In this document: positions 24,140 through 37,381 of the stretch, piece by piece | Layout of the letters: every line of letters starts with the position of its first letter | Numbering within the stretch: the first letter of the stretch is position 1 | Origin: Apium graveolens | Taxonomy: Eukaryota; Streptophyta; Magnoliopsida; Apiales; Apiaceae | Reading direction: 5' to 3' | DNA length: 64,000 nt | Assembly (NCBI RefSeq): GCF_009905375.1 | Contig: NC_133657.1 | Location: 3,162,001 to 3,226,000 of the forward strand | Notes under the pieces: model-generated | What the model was told of the DNA's origin: nothing | The model's database searches: none | The model's input: only the letters and a program-made list of their open reading frames with translations | Made by a program: the position numbers and the translations under genes

Positions 24140-24620
24140 TGAAAGTAAATGACTTGTCGAGAACTCAAAAATAAATATTTGGAGTTGTCTATCGAGAAGT
24201 CATTTAAAGAAGTGAAGTACATGTCGAGAAGTCATTTTAAATTACTCTTATAGAGAACTCAAACTTGACTTATCGAAATGTCAAGTAAATACCCAGTTTG
24301 TCCAAAAAGTGGACTGAACTAATTCTAACTATTATTTGAGTAAAGTTAGAATAAATTTTCCAAAAGTATTTTACCAAAATAATTTATCAGTTTAAATTAT
24401 TTCAGTTCTGAGTTATTGATAAGTCAAGAATTGTACTTGTAGAGAACTCTGTGAATGAACATTATTAGAGAACTCTACAAGGACTTGTCGATAAGTTATT
24501 TTAAACCTATCAAGAAGTCACTCGAGAAGTCAGTGAGTTGACTTATCGAGGACTCACTCGAGAAGTCCTAAAATGACTTGTCGAGAAGTCAATTTATACT
24601 TATCGAGAACTCAGTTTTCT
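24140..24620. repeat. dispersed TCGAGAAGTCA words in C 3' region
   Basis: At least a dozen variants of gacttgtcgagaagtca, gacttatcgag and tcgagaactca are scattered over 480 bp, in both polarities around the palindromic TCGA core. Related words (gagttctcgag, cttatcgagatctc) crowd the C LTRs. No coding frame explains them. Confidence 0.8.
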
Positions 24621-24839
24621 AGATACTTTTGGTTATTATAATTCTGCCTTGAGTTAATTTTATATATTAAGGATGTAAATTAACACCTAAGCAGTTTACT
24701 CAGAATTTTGAAAAATTCCAAGTTAAATGAATTTGAAAGACAAATATACAGAGATTTCTGAAATATTTATAATTTATATCTCAGTTAATTTCCAATTTAA
24801 TCAAATTAATTTTGATTTACTGGAGATTAATCTGTTGCA

Positions 24840-25709
24840 CAACATTAGCTGAATTCTTGCCTTATGATGAAGAATTGAGCATTCCAATTTCACCTACAAG
24901 TCTAGTGAAAGTTGCTTCATCCAAAGGTTTAGTAAAAATGTCAGCTAGTTATTTTTCAGTTGGTACAAAAATAAGCTCAATGGTACCATTAGTAGCATGT
25001 TCTCTAATAAAATGGTACCTTACATCAATGTGCTTTGTCCTAGAATGATTAACTGGATTAGCTACTATAGATATAGCACTAATATTGTCTCACATGATAG
25101 GAATTTTGTGTAACACTAGGCCATAATCCATTAGCTGATTTCTAATCCAAAGCACTTGAGCACAACAACTCCCTGCAGCTATGTATTCAGCTTCAGCTGT
25201 AGAAGTTGATACAGATTGTTGTTTCTTGCTGTACCAGGATACAAGTCTTTGTCCAAGAAATTGACAGCTTCCACTGGTACTCTTTCTGTCAACCCTGCAT
25301 CCAGCAAAATCTGCATCTGTGTATCCAACAGTTTCAAAACCAGTTCCCTTAGGATACCATAATCCCAAGTTTGGAGTTCTCTTCAAATATCTGAAAATCC
25401 TATTTACAGCCATCAAATGTGATTCTTTTGGATTGGCCTGAAATCTTGCACATAGACATGTTGCAAACATGATGTCTGGTCTACTTGCTGTTAAGTAAAG
25501 CAATGATCCAATCATCCCTCTGTAGCTTGAAATATCTACACTCTTGCCCTTTTTATCTACATCCAACTTAGTTACAATAGACATAGGTGTAGATGGAGGT
25601 GAACAATCAACCATTCCAAACTTCTTCAAAAAATCCTTGACATATTTAGTTTAGCTGATGAAGATACCATCAATTCTTTGGCTGACTTGAAGTCCAAGGA
25701 AGTAACTCA
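24840..25709 (-). pseudogene. Element C RT C-terminus and RNase H
   Basis: The minus strand contains an intact 179-codon frame (25629-25090) starting MKKFGMVDCSPPSTP. It has SSYRGMIGSLLYLTASRPDI, then the Copia RNase H signature, including YTDADFAGC and STAEAEYIAA with catalytic Asp/Glu. After a stop the frame continues to about 24840 with the C-terminal motifs TKHIDVRYHFIRE and LADIFTKPL. It is the continuation of the RT at 39441-40399, separated by the 13.7 kb insertion E. Confidence 0.88.
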
Positions 25710-25714
25710 GTTCC

Positions 25715-28700
25715 TGTAACACCCCCAAATCCGGTGTCGGGGATTTGGGTTGTCACGAGTTCCATTTCCCTTATCAATACTTAATCTTAACAGTCAACCA
25801 ACTAATGAGTACTGTGACCCCACAATATACACACACACACCACAAGTTATAGTCTCAGAGATGAATACCAAAAATAACACAAGTCATTTTATTCCACAAT
25901 TATAAACCGTTACACCTTAAAAGGGTTTCTGAATAATTTACATATTCCTTTCCATTATTACAATTCATATTATACATAAGTCTGGTTCATCAATTGTTGA
26001 AAACCTAGCCTATTGGTAGCTCCTACCTCAGCTACGGCGGCATCAACGCTTCCAGAAAACTGCGGAACGTTTCCTAACCGCTTGCGAATTGGAAGCTTGG
26101 TCTTGTTCATCTTTTCTATCTGTTGTTGTGTGATGAAAGAAGAAAGCAAGGGTGAACAACAAGCCCACCAAAATAATATGTATAATAATTAACAATATAT
26201 GAGCATTCTCATAGTACTCGTGAAAGTCTTGGTCAAGAAGAAATGAACCAAGTTTGATATCTTAACGCGACCAAGTCGCAAAATATTCAGTATATATGTA
26301 TATATATACTTTTCAAAATCTTGGAAGTCCTCTTCCATGCATAATATACACGGAGTTCCAGTTTATAATTGTATAAAAAAATATCGTTGCAAGGTGATCT
26401 CATATATCTAACCTTGTCCCAACGTTTTTGTGAAAATCTTTGTCATGCATAAGATAATCATTGACCAGATATAAGTTGAAAAGATGAAGTTACAAGATAC
26501 TCCAATATACTTATATCTCTTCCGAATACTACTTGAACTACCACCATTCAAGTTATAATTAGTTTCAAAAGTTCATCACATAGATGAGACTACAAGACAA
26601 GATTTGAATAGATTCAATCTTTGAATATCATTATAAATAATGAAGTTACGAGATACTTCATTAAGTCCCGATATATATATATATACACCTATATATATAC
26701 ATTTCATACACTCCTTGAAATCCTCCGTTATGAAAATTATAAACAGAGTTGCAATATCCAATGAATTTGGAAAGGAGAAAACCTTGGCATAAACCTGATA
26801 TCTTGCTGATCAGGCAAAGATACAAATAAGTAACCTTTTCTACTAGTAGATGGACGAATTCCCCACTGGTCATCACCCTGGCCGCAATAGGACCTTATGC
26901 TGGACTGCCACTCAGCCACTTACACATTTGATGGACTCCCACTGAGCCACTTACACTTTCATGGACGCCCACTGAGCCCATGTTGCTTATGCCGACTCAA
27001 TAGATGGACTTACTTCCCGAACTTTGGGTAAGTAATCAATTCATTTATCAAAACAGCAACCTCGTTGCGAAAATAAAATACATCACAGAGCCGGATCCCT
27101 CAGGTTTTGAGCGAATATTTAAATCCCCTTCGAAAGGAAGATCTTAAATACAAAAATGAGTTTTGGGATCCGCTCTAACTTTTAGAAAATCATTTTGAAG
27201 ACTCGAAAATATTTTTAAGAATGTTTGGAGTAATGTTGATTTAATAAAATAAATCAGTCCCAATATATTTAGAAAATATCTGAATATTATTATTTAAATA
27301 ATATTCCCATAAAGAATAATCTTTATAAAAATAATTGAAGTAGAAGTCGTAAAACTCATACTTGGAATGGATATTAATAACCCAAGATATACTTATACGA
27401 AAGTATGATCTTTATTTGAATAATCGAAAATAAGTTTGATTATCGAAACATTATTCTTTAATAAAATAAAGAATATTATTTAATAAATAAGAGGAGTCAT
27501 AAGTCCACGAATGAATATTCAAAATAATATTCATAATATAAATGGAGTCATAAGTCCTCGAATGAATATTCAACTAATAATATTCATTAATTAAAATAAA
27601 CAGAGTCATAAGTCCTCGAATGAATATTCAACTAATATTCATTATTTAAAATAAAGTTATCGAATAAAACTTATTCGATTGATAGTTTTGAAAACTATAT
27701 CAATATATATATATATATAAATATATATATATATAATATACTCGGAAACATCGACTCCCGGTTTTAGAAAATGTTCACCTTTGGGTCCGCTATACTAAGG
27801 GTATACGCAACTACTGCTTATATCTAGCATAGGTATTATGCAACTATAAGCATTTGAATCAACAATTAGATATCAAGATTACGAAATAAGCATGCATATA
27901 TACCATATCAACATGCTCCAATATATCGCAAGATTTGCTAATAACAATCATGCACTTATCACAAGATAATGCATATACATATATACATCACAATAACAGT
28001 ATAACGGGTAGAAAACTTGCCTGAGTGCTCCGGGGTAGACTTAAGCTTAGAGTGGGTCCAGTAACCTATGAACAACAACATAAGCCGGAATTAAACCACG
28101 GTCGCTTAAGAAACTAGACTTTATCTACTTAGACCCTAACATTCGCTTATACGCTTAACGATTTGCGTTAATCGTTCGCACACCCTCGGCTCCACCAATT
28201 TTAATAAATTAATCGTTACGAATTTTAAGGCGAATCTTTCGCGAGTACTTTACCAACTTCCTAATCCACCTTACATAATTCTTTCGTAATCCAATTAGTC
28301 TTTTAGGGGATTTAAACAAGGTCTCAAAGTAAAGCGAGGGGTAAAGATTCGTTCGCGAAATGCCGTTACTTAAAATAATCGTTTCTCCTAAACCGTACAT
28401 CGGAACCAAGCAATCCACATATCAAAACGAAGCTTACGACACGCTCTAGCTAAAATTGGCAATGTTACAGATTGTTTGTTGAGTTTCTTTCCTGAACACT
28501 AAGAACAACATTTAAATAAAAATTGGCATTACGACGGCTATGTTTACGCGATTACCAATGTTTAAACTACTCCAATTAACCACCAACCAACTCATAACCA
28601 TCAATACAACAAAACTTCACCTAAACCATAACACATCAGTCCATAACCTCCAAGTTTTTCAACTCAAACAACCACAATCAAGACTATGAACTATAATCAA

Positions 28701-29789
28701 GCTTTAATTACCAAAACACTTCCAAATCAAACCAAACTACTAATAATCACAATCCATGCTTCTCATTTCACAAAACCAACCATTAAACTTAATACCAAAT
28801 AAATTAAAGGTTAGGGTTTGAAGTTTATACCTTCCTTGGGAGGTGTTAAGTTGCTAGGAAGCCTTAGGGAGCCTCCTACAAGCTTGATCTTTCCAAAGAA
28901 ATCAAGAACACAAAGTTAGGCTTTGAAGTTTCTAAAAGTCCGATTGAAAGAACTGTAAAAATGAGGGTCTTACCTTGCTTATTTGGAAAAGACTTGTGAA
29001 CAAGAGTTGTAGGACATCTCAATACCTTTCCAACGAGCTATAGAACACAACATTTGAGTGAGAAATGAAGGAGATACGGCAGTTTTAATGTGCCTGCTCT
29101 GTTTTGGCCGAGAGCAATGGAAATGGGGGAGGAAATGCTTTTGCTTTCTTGTGTTGGTGGAATAATGTGGTGGATAATGATGGGTTGTCTTGATATTTTG
29201 CTAGGTTAATAATAAACAAAGGAGTTAGTGGAAGATGATCTCACCATTTGCCATGTGTTGGTGATTTGTGGTGAGATGAGATCATCCCTAGTTAACTATA
29301 TAATTAACTAGCCATTCCTTCCTAACTATCACTTGGTTTCTTGTTTGATCAACCATCCACTTGCCTTGCCACTTGCAAAGGTATTTACAAGAGTCGTTAT
29401 TCATTTCTTTGTCCGGTTATCACTCAATCTCGTTGATCGTTTGGTTAAATACCTTAATGGTTTTATTGATAAAATCTTCTTGGTATTTTTAATACCTAAA
29501 TTAATTCTCCTTTATAATTCTTGAATTTAAAATCCTTCATCTTAATATCAATTTCTTAAATCCCTTAATGTCTGGTGGAAATCTCGGGGAAAAATAAAAG
29601 TGCTCGTTTCCGAAATCCGACGGCTTTTACATACACTTATTTTCTTTATGGAATACTAATACGATCTTAGAATTTCCATAACAGTACTCCTATATATCAT
29701 GGTCTGATAATTTTTCTTAATCAGCATAATCAGTAAAATCACTATTCATAAGGGTTTCAAAAAAAAATCCAAAAATTGGGATTATTAAA
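25715..29789 (-). repeat. Element E 3' LTR (4075 bp)
   Basis: The plus strand reads TGTAACACCCCCAAATCCGG at the left border and AATTGGGATTATTAAA at the right, where the terminal CA of the other copy has changed. It includes three direct repeats of about 31 bp around 26899-26975 (ccactgagccacttac), a TA-dinucleotide tract at about 27704-27742, and the 60-bp class repeats listed separately. Confidence 0.93.
27485..27655. repeat. three tandem copies of a 55-65 bp unit in E LTR
   Basis: Each unit begins gagtcataagtcc.cgaatga and continues with attcaactaataatattcat-like sequence. Three units follow one another, and the same three occur in the partner LTR at about 37134-37290. The units are themselves palindromic around gaatattc. 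Confidence 0.85.
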
Positions 29790-29790
29790 G

Positions 29791-29802
29791 TCTCCCCTCC
29801 TT
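29791..29802 (-). other. Element E polypurine tract
   Basis: The minus strand reads AAGGAGGGGAGA immediately upstream of the 3' LTR, the primer position for plus-strand DNA synthesis. Confidence 0.8.
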
Positions 29803-29809
29803 AAAAGGA

Positions 29810-30420
29810 TTCCGTCCCGGAATCAGATAGAAAATGAATAGGGATACTCTCTTAGCATTGCACTTTCTAACTCTCGAGTAAATTTTCCCACATTGTGGTC
29901 CTACCACCAAACTCTGCCTAGCTTGATAACCCTTCTCCTAAGCACTTGTTCCTTTTCAATCTATAACCCTTCCTGGTTGCTCCATATAGGTTACGTCGGG
30001 TTGCATGTCTATGCGCTCATATGCCCCTATTTGTCTGGCATCCGAATTATACTTCCTTAATATTGATACGTGGAACACGTTATGAACTTGCTACATGTTC
30101 GGGGGTAGGGCTAGCTCATATGCTAACTTCCCAATACGTCTTAATACCTCAAAGGGTCCAACAATTCGAGGGCTTAGCTTTCCTTTCTTTCCGAACATCA
30201 TCCATCCTTTCCAAGGGAATACCTATAACTGCACTAGGTCCCCTACTTCCTACTCTTTGTACTTTCGTGTCAAATCAACATACTTCTTATGTCCATCTTG
30301 GGCTACTACCAGCCGCCCTCTGATTAGATCTATTATATCCCTGGTCCTTTGGACCACTGCTGGTCCAAGCATCTAGCGCTCTGCAACTTCATCCTAACAT
30401 AAGGGAGATCGACATTGTGT
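29810..30420 (-). pseudogene. Element E integrase C-terminus and chromodomain remnant
   Basis: The minus strand can be read as GPFEVLRRIGKLAYELALP followed by QVHNVFHVSILRKY, the conserved integrase C-terminal region of plant chromoviruses. After it come an IID/RKEQVLRR-like stretch and LESAMLREYPYSF, the chromodomain region typical of Tekay/Del (about 29827-29985). Several in-frame stops interrupt it. A working chromodomain directs integration to methylated-histone chromatin; this copy is not functional. Confidence 0.8.
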
Positions 30421-33400
30421 TCCCTCAAGGATCTCATAAGGCGACATCTCGATAATGATATATGATCTATTATCATAAGAAAACTCAATCCGCGTTAAGT
30501 GATCATTCCAAATTCTTTCAAGTCTATTTCACAGACTCTCATCATAGCTTCTAGCATTATAGCTTTTGCTTCTCAATACCCATTCTTTTCCAGTTCGTAA
30601 TCGGTACTATCTTTCGTACAGAATACTATTCTAGATATACCTTTACTCGCTAGAGTTTTATAACCTTTTAATAATCGCGTCAACCTTAGTATCACGAACG
30701 CGTTAGAATTGGAATACCATCGTACTTGGTACCACTTCATCTCTAGCTGCCTCCATCTTCGAAAGCTTGGTCCTTCGTATAGAAGTAAAAGAATTTATTG
30801 AGAGATCATTATGATCATGAACACTTGTTATATCGCATAGTTAGTACAGAAGGTGGCCAGCCTTTAGTACTTGACAAGCAATTAAACAATATGTGGTATC
30901 CTACTAGGCTTCTATCACACAGATAGATAGTCATTCGGCAATACCTCCCCTTCTGGAAGGGTTATTTTCTCAGCTTACATGAAATGAAAAGAAGAGAAAA
31001 GAGCGAACTGAAGAGAATTGTATATACGTAAAAACTTTATTGCCATAAATATCTGGCTTGGAATCTACCACTGAACTATAGAGGTTTGTCATAGGAGAAC
31101 AAAACATATACGTATATATATCAACATCAAGTATTATAGCATCGTATTTCACATGCCTAAATATTTTTTCTATTCCGTCCATCATTCTATGGACCCATGC
31201 TCTTCCTCGAGCTTATACACAATCACCTTTGAAACTCCCTCGACATCGAAAATCGAATCTGGGATCTCATTTTAGACATCATCGTTACTAGAATTCTATG
31301 CTTGCATCGCAACCTTCTTCGTATAGTCATACGACCCTCTATTGATAAGAAGGAATAAATATTTCAATAGGTAAATAATCTACTTAATTAGTCTATTCAA
31401 TGATAACTTATACATCACCACGACCCAATTAGTGGTACTCAATCTCAACATTCATTACAATACAACTCTCACAGTTGTCATTATCTCATTATTCATAGAC
31501 TCATTGGAGCATTACTATGGTCCACCACTGACCTACTGTAGTCATTCCCTTTCCATGAAGTCTTAATAGCTAACCATACGGAGTCCATACATATCGCATC
31601 GAATTCTTCTAAGGAGGTAACATGATCACCGTTCATGATTCATTAAGAACACTCCTGATCCTGACGTACATTCATGACATGAAGCAGATAAAATGTAGAA
31701 GAGTTTTAATGAAAGCAACGATAGCAGGTTAATACCATTCTTAATCATATGCCTTAAATAGAAGACTTAACTCAAAGGTTCGTCTAGTCCTTTTTGAAAC
31801 ATGGTCCTGGCTTATCTCAAGATAGTACCTTCTGAGATAGATAGCCCCTCATGGCGATTACACGAATTAAACCTTTACCAACTACTATTACGGTTGGGTA
31901 TTGCACGGTCATCAGAAGGAATGTCAATCTTCCAAACCATAATACAACCTTCACAGCTTTAACCATCATCACTGTATTCCTTTGGCACAAGCGCCTATAA
32001 TTATCCTCTTACCCTTAAAGTGTCGGCCACCTCTTTGGCCTTTCCTGCTAGTAAAATTTCCTTACGGTCAATGTCATTTAAACCACCTCCAAATAAATTT
32101 TTCTACCTCATTTCAATCACTGCTTATGTGAAGATGTTTTCCTTAAAATCTGATGAGTAAAAAAAAATATCACCATTTTTCCATAAGTCATTGCCTTAGT
32201 CTTTAGATGTGAACATTGTCACGGCTGACTCTCGATCATACTTAGGACGTCTCTTATCATAGGTCCTTCTTGTTTTCACCAATCTTGACCCTCATTGGGT
32301 CGATCTATACTTTCTTATGGTTCAACACGTGCCCCACCTGGCATAATTATAATTACGTCATATTTCCTTTATCAAAATTTCTATTCTTGAGAACTTTGAA
32401 TATTACCTTTTTCCTTGTAAAACCTCTAAGGTTATCCTTAAATCCTTCATCATGTACACCCTAGGAACATGGCATATCAAAATACCATTTACTAATACTA
32501 GAACCATTGCCTATGTACTTCTGAAAAATTTCTTTACTGATCTTTTAAGGTTGTTGCTACCTTGATCCTTTCCAATTCATACTGTCAAAACTCATGCTGT
32601 CCCTATTAAGGGTGGAATGCCAACCTTTATGCATTCCCCTAGGATTCATCTCAAGTTATCAAAGTTATATCCTTAATTCCACCTTTAAAAAGGTACTTGC
32701 ATCCTTCCATGGATAAATCAAGTCATATATCCTTAATAGATTATCTTATCCATCATTCCCACCTCGATAGTCTATACCTAATTTCAAAATAGCATCCTTA
32801 TTCAAATTGAGGTCAATCCATATGGCCTCCAAAAGATAACAGTGGTTATCCGCTTTTCTTCCTGATTTGGTAATGATAACATGGATGTTCTGGAAGATAT
32901 TGGTCGTGTTCAACGTGAACATCTTCTTAATAAATCCTCATTTTCTTTTGTTGTTTATCTCAACAGTCATCTTAATGTCGGGATATCTTTCATACCTGGC
33001 GTCTCCCATTCTGGGTATCATGCCACCGGTCTTACACTTCACATTCTTGAAGGTCACTTCCTTCATCCTATTTTCCTAATTTCTTACTTCCTTGTCTCCT
33101 CAGTCTATCCGCGTCTCATTATTTATCCTTCGAACTATCTCCAGGTTTCCTCGAATCTTCCCAACTTACAGGGGATAAAATATATGTATCTCTTATGCCT
33201 TCAACCATCAATTTTAACTCATGGTGAATCACCCTCATCCTGACGATTACATACTTTTCTAATTCTATTGCTACGAGTCTTTAGGGTTTCCTCATACCCA
33301 ACTTTCTTATCATTCCTCAAACTCTATTGCCTTTATTTTCCTTTCCACTTCAGTTTCTTTTTATTTTCCTTTATCTTATCATTATTTCATGAACCAACAT

Positions 33401-34187
33401 AACATAAGCATTGATTTTAAACATCCCGTCATTCTGGATTCGTGTCCTCAGAACGAATCTTGACAACTTTTACAACTTAGATTCATAATTCATCATACTC
33501 GTCTGTCTTTGTTCTAGCTTTAAAGCTTTTACACTATCTCCATACCCTTGAGAAGTACTTTCCTGAAAACAATTGACTGAACTTAAATTAGTTTATTATA
33601 ATCTCTTGCTCCGTGCCTTCCTTGGCCTTTCACCAGCGGGTGGCCTCTCTCTTAGGAGGGTAAGTGACAAAAATAGTCTTTTGTGATTCGTCAATCATTT
33701 AGAATCTCAAATGATTTCTATATTTCCTTTAGCCAGGCTCTTGCCTCGACTGGGTCAACCTGTTCCTTGGAACTCTGAGAGCTTAGCGACTTAAAGGTCA
33801 TGAAAGAATTTCCTACCGCATTGTTTCCTCAAGGTGGTGGTTGGGAATAAAAGTATAAGTTTTGTTTAGGCAGGTCCATGAATTGCCCCATAGAAGTGCC
33901 GTCCTGGTTCTCCCTATCTTGCTCGACTTCTGTTTTCTCAGTATGAAATGTTTTCTCATCCTCCCCATAATCGGGGTCATCCTACATGTTTTAAATCCTC
34001 ATTTTCCACTTCATTATGTTATGGGTTCCTTCTATCTTGATGGCGTCCTCCCTGACTATCACATTCAGGGTTTGCCCTAAATCTTATTCCTCGAACTATG
34101 ACTTTCATCTAAGATCCAGTCCTTAAGCTCTTGAACATTTGGAACCCAAATTCTATAGGAATACCTCATTATTCCCTCATCATCTTT
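30421..34187 (-). pseudogene. Element E degraded pol interior
   Basis: About 3.8 kb with no long minus-strand frame; it is where integrase should lie between RNase H and the chromodomain remnant. Short plus-strand frames here (30021-30376, 32270-32464, 32867-33243, 33862-34080) are antisense shadows with no domain features. Individual integrase motifs could not be read with confidence. Confidence 0.6.
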
Positions 34188-34930
34188 CTAGGTATTAATC
34201 TCTTCTCTGGTAATTGGTTCTCTACCTCTATTCATCACTTTTTTTTCTTGGCACAATATGATCTTCTCCAATAATTTGGGCTGTATTGCAATCTCAAACA
34301 GCTTTTCGGTACCGGCTCCAGTTACCTTCACTTCTATTTCCATTTTCTCAAAATCTCTTATCAACTCTCCCAAAGACATTTTCATCTTGAGTCTCTCTTT
34401 TATACTAAGGGCATTAGCCACCATTTTGGCTTTCCCTAGATGATAAAGAATCTCATAATCGTAATCCTTGATTAGCTCTAACCACCTCTTCTGGCGCATG
34501 TTGAGCTCTTTCTGCGTGAAAATGCACTAGAGCACTTTTGGCTTGTGTAAATCTCGCACTTCTCTCTATACAAGTAGTGCCTCCAATCTCTAGGGAAAAA
34601 CTATTGCCACGAGCCCAAGCTCATAGGTGGGGACATCGAATTTTATATTCCCTTAATTTCCTTGATGCGTACGCGATTACCTTGATGTGCTGTATAAGAA
34701 GCACCCTAATTCCTTATGCGAAGCATCACTACACATCACAAAATCTCCTTTTTCATCCGGCAACGAATAGGGGCCGTCACCAACCTTCGCTTTAGTTCTT
34801 AAAAGCTGTTCTCGCATTTCTCTGTCCATTCGAACCTCTCAGTCTTACAAGTAAGCCGCTTAAAGGGGCTACTATCTTTACAAGCTTGAACGAACCTCCG
34901 GTAGTGACCGACCAATCCTACCTCTGGTAC
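34188..34930 (-). pseudogene. Element E RNase H to integrase-zinc region remnant
   Basis: The minus strand at 34930-34500 reads, with stops, through the Gypsy RNase H motifs FVMCSDASHKELG and YELGLVAIV. A 103-codon frame (34499-34188) then carries RQKRWLELIKDYDYEILYH and a degenerate ADALSRK-like site (VANALSIKE). The position so close to the primer-binding site shows that gag, protease and most of RT have been deleted. Confidence 0.85.
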
Positions 34931-34967
34931 TCGACCTAACCATGGTCATCAATTCATCACTGGTCCT

Positions 34968-35099
34968 TTATTCATTCTTGTCAGGATCCTCCACGGGATC
35001 CTCCTCAGCAACTATCCCTTCTAGGACAATATCCTCAACCGCTACATCCTCAATATGAACATCATCTGGTCCCGCATTAGGACGCTCTATCGGATCCAT
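34968..35099 (-). pseudogene. Element E gag N-terminal stub
   Basis: A 43-codon frame beginning MDPIERPNAGPDDVH, highly acidic, about 250 bp after the primer-binding site where gag should start. It ends at a stop and is followed at once by RNase H-like sequence. It is probably the surviving 5' edge of gag before the internal deletion. Confidence 0.55.
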
Positions 35100-35345
35100 A
35101 ATCTGATCTCCAATAAGTAATAAAACATCATCGCGTTGTTGCTCCTCAACCTCAGGGTTCGGAGTCCCGCTACCATATACGATAATGAACTACGCTTCAA
35201 TCACGATATTTATAAGGGTTCCCATAAGGGTTTTAACTGTCAGTACTACGTTAGGTAGTCCGACTATGAACTTGGCAAGAGTTCTTATTATCTTAGTAAA
35301 CTTATTATTTTAACGTCATATCATCTCTGAGGTTTATAACGGTTA

Positions 35346-35357
35346 GCTCTGATACCA
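35346..35357 (-). other. Element E primer-binding site (tRNA-Met type)
   Basis: The minus strand reads TGGTATCAGAGC, the standard initiator tRNA-Met complement, four bases from the 5' LTR. Confidence 0.85.
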
Positions 35358-35361
35358 TTCC

Positions 35362-37346
35362 TGTAACACCCCCAAATCCGGTGTCGGGGATTTGGGTTGT
35401 CACGAGTTCCATTTCCCTTATCAATACTTAATCTTAACAGTCAACCAACTACTGAGTACTGTGACCCCACAATATACACACACACACCACAAGTTATAGT
35501 CTCAGAGATGAATACCAAAAATAACACAAGTCATTTTATTCCACAATTATAAACCGTTACACCTTAAAAGGGTTTCTGAATAATTTACATATTCCTTGCC
35601 ATTATTACAATTCATATTATACATAAGTCTGGTTCATCAATTGTTGAAAACCTAGCCTATTGGTAGCTCCTACCTCAGCTACGGCGGCATCAACGCTTCC
35701 AGAAAACTGCGGAACGTTTCCTAACCGCTTGCGAATTGGAAGCTTGGTCTTGTTCATCTTTTCTATCTGTTGTTGTGTGATGAAAGAAGAAAGCAAGGGT
35801 GAGCAACAAGCCCACCGAAATAATATGTATAATAATTAACAATATATGAGCATTCTCATAGTACTCGTGAAAGTCTTGGTCAAGAAGAAATGAACCAAGT
35901 TTGATATCTTAACGCGACCAAGTCGCAAAATATTCAGTATATATGTATATATATACTTTTCAAAATCTTGGAAGTCCTCTTCCATGCATAATATACACGG
36001 AGTTCGAGTTTATAATTGTATAAAAAATATCGTTGCAAGGTGATCTCATATATCTAACCTTGTCCCAACGTTTTTGTGAAAATCTTTGTCATGCATAAGA
36101 TAATCATTGACCAGATATAAGTTGAAAAGATGAAGTTACAAGATACTCCAATATACTTATATCTCTTCCGAATACTACTTGAACTACCACCGTTCAAGTT
36201 ATAATTAGTTTCAAAAGTTCATCACATAGATGAGACTACAAGACAAGATTTGAATAGATTCAATCTTTGAATATCATTATAAATAATGAAGTTACGAGAT
36301 ACTTCATTAAGTCCCGATATATATATACACCTATATATATACATTTCATACACTCCTTGAAATCCTCCGTTATGAAAATTATAAACAGAGTTGCAATATC
36401 CAATGAATTTGGAAAGGAGAAAACCTTGGCATAAACCTGATATCTTGTTGATCAGGCAAAGATACAAATAAGTAACCTTTTCTACTAGTAGATGGACGAA
36501 TTCCCCACTGGTCATCACCCTGGCCGCAATAGGACCTTATGCTGGACTGCCACTCAGCCACTTACGCATTTGATGGACTCCCACTGAGCCACTTACACTT
36601 TCATGGACGCCCACTGAGCCCATGTTGCTTATGCCGACTCAATAGATGGACTTACTTCCCGAACTTTGGGTAAGTAATCAATTCATTTATTAAAACAGCA
36701 ACCTCGTTGTGAATATAAAATACACCACAGAGCCGGATCCCTCAGGTTTTGAGCGAATATTTAAATCCCCTTCGAAAGGAAGATCTTAAATACAAAAATG
36801 AGTTTTGGGATCCGCTCTAACTTTTAGAAAATTATTTTGAAGACTCGAAAATATTTTTAATAATGTTTGGAGTAATGTTGATTTAATAAAATAAATCAGT
36901 CCCAATATATTTAGAAAATATCTGAATATTATTATTTAAATAATATTTCCATAAAGAATAATCTTTATAAAAATAATTGAAGTAGAAGTCTTAAAATTCA
37001 TACTTGGAATGGATATTAATAACCCAAGATATACTTATACGAAAGTATGATCTTTATTTGAATAATCGAAAATAAGTTTGATTATCGAAACATTATTCTT
37101 TAATAAAATAAAGAATATTATTTAATAAATAAGAGGAGTCATAAGTCCACGAATGAATATTCAAAATAATATTCATAATATAAACGGAGTCATAAGTCCT
37201 CGAATGAATATTCAACTAATAATATTCATTAATTAAAATAAACAGAGTCATAAGTCCTCGAATGAATATTCAACTAATATTCATTATTTAAAATAAAGTT
37301 ATCGAATAAAACTTATTCGATTGATAGTTTTGAAAACTATAACTAT

Positions 37347-37381
<35 letters not shown>

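Noticed and set aside
26576..26919. Minus-strand ORFs of 60-71 codons, repeated at 36222-36561
   Set aside because: They lie in both LTRs of element E, include a TA-repeat and differ in frame between copies; not protein-like.
30021..30376. Plus-strand ORFs of about 100 codons in element E
   Set aside because: Antisense of the integrase C-terminus/chromodomain region, which is clearly readable on the minus strand.
32867..33243. Overlapping plus-strand ORFs of 70 and 120 codons
   Set aside because: Lie antisense to degraded pol, hydrophobic because of AT-rich codons; no domain or conservation signal.
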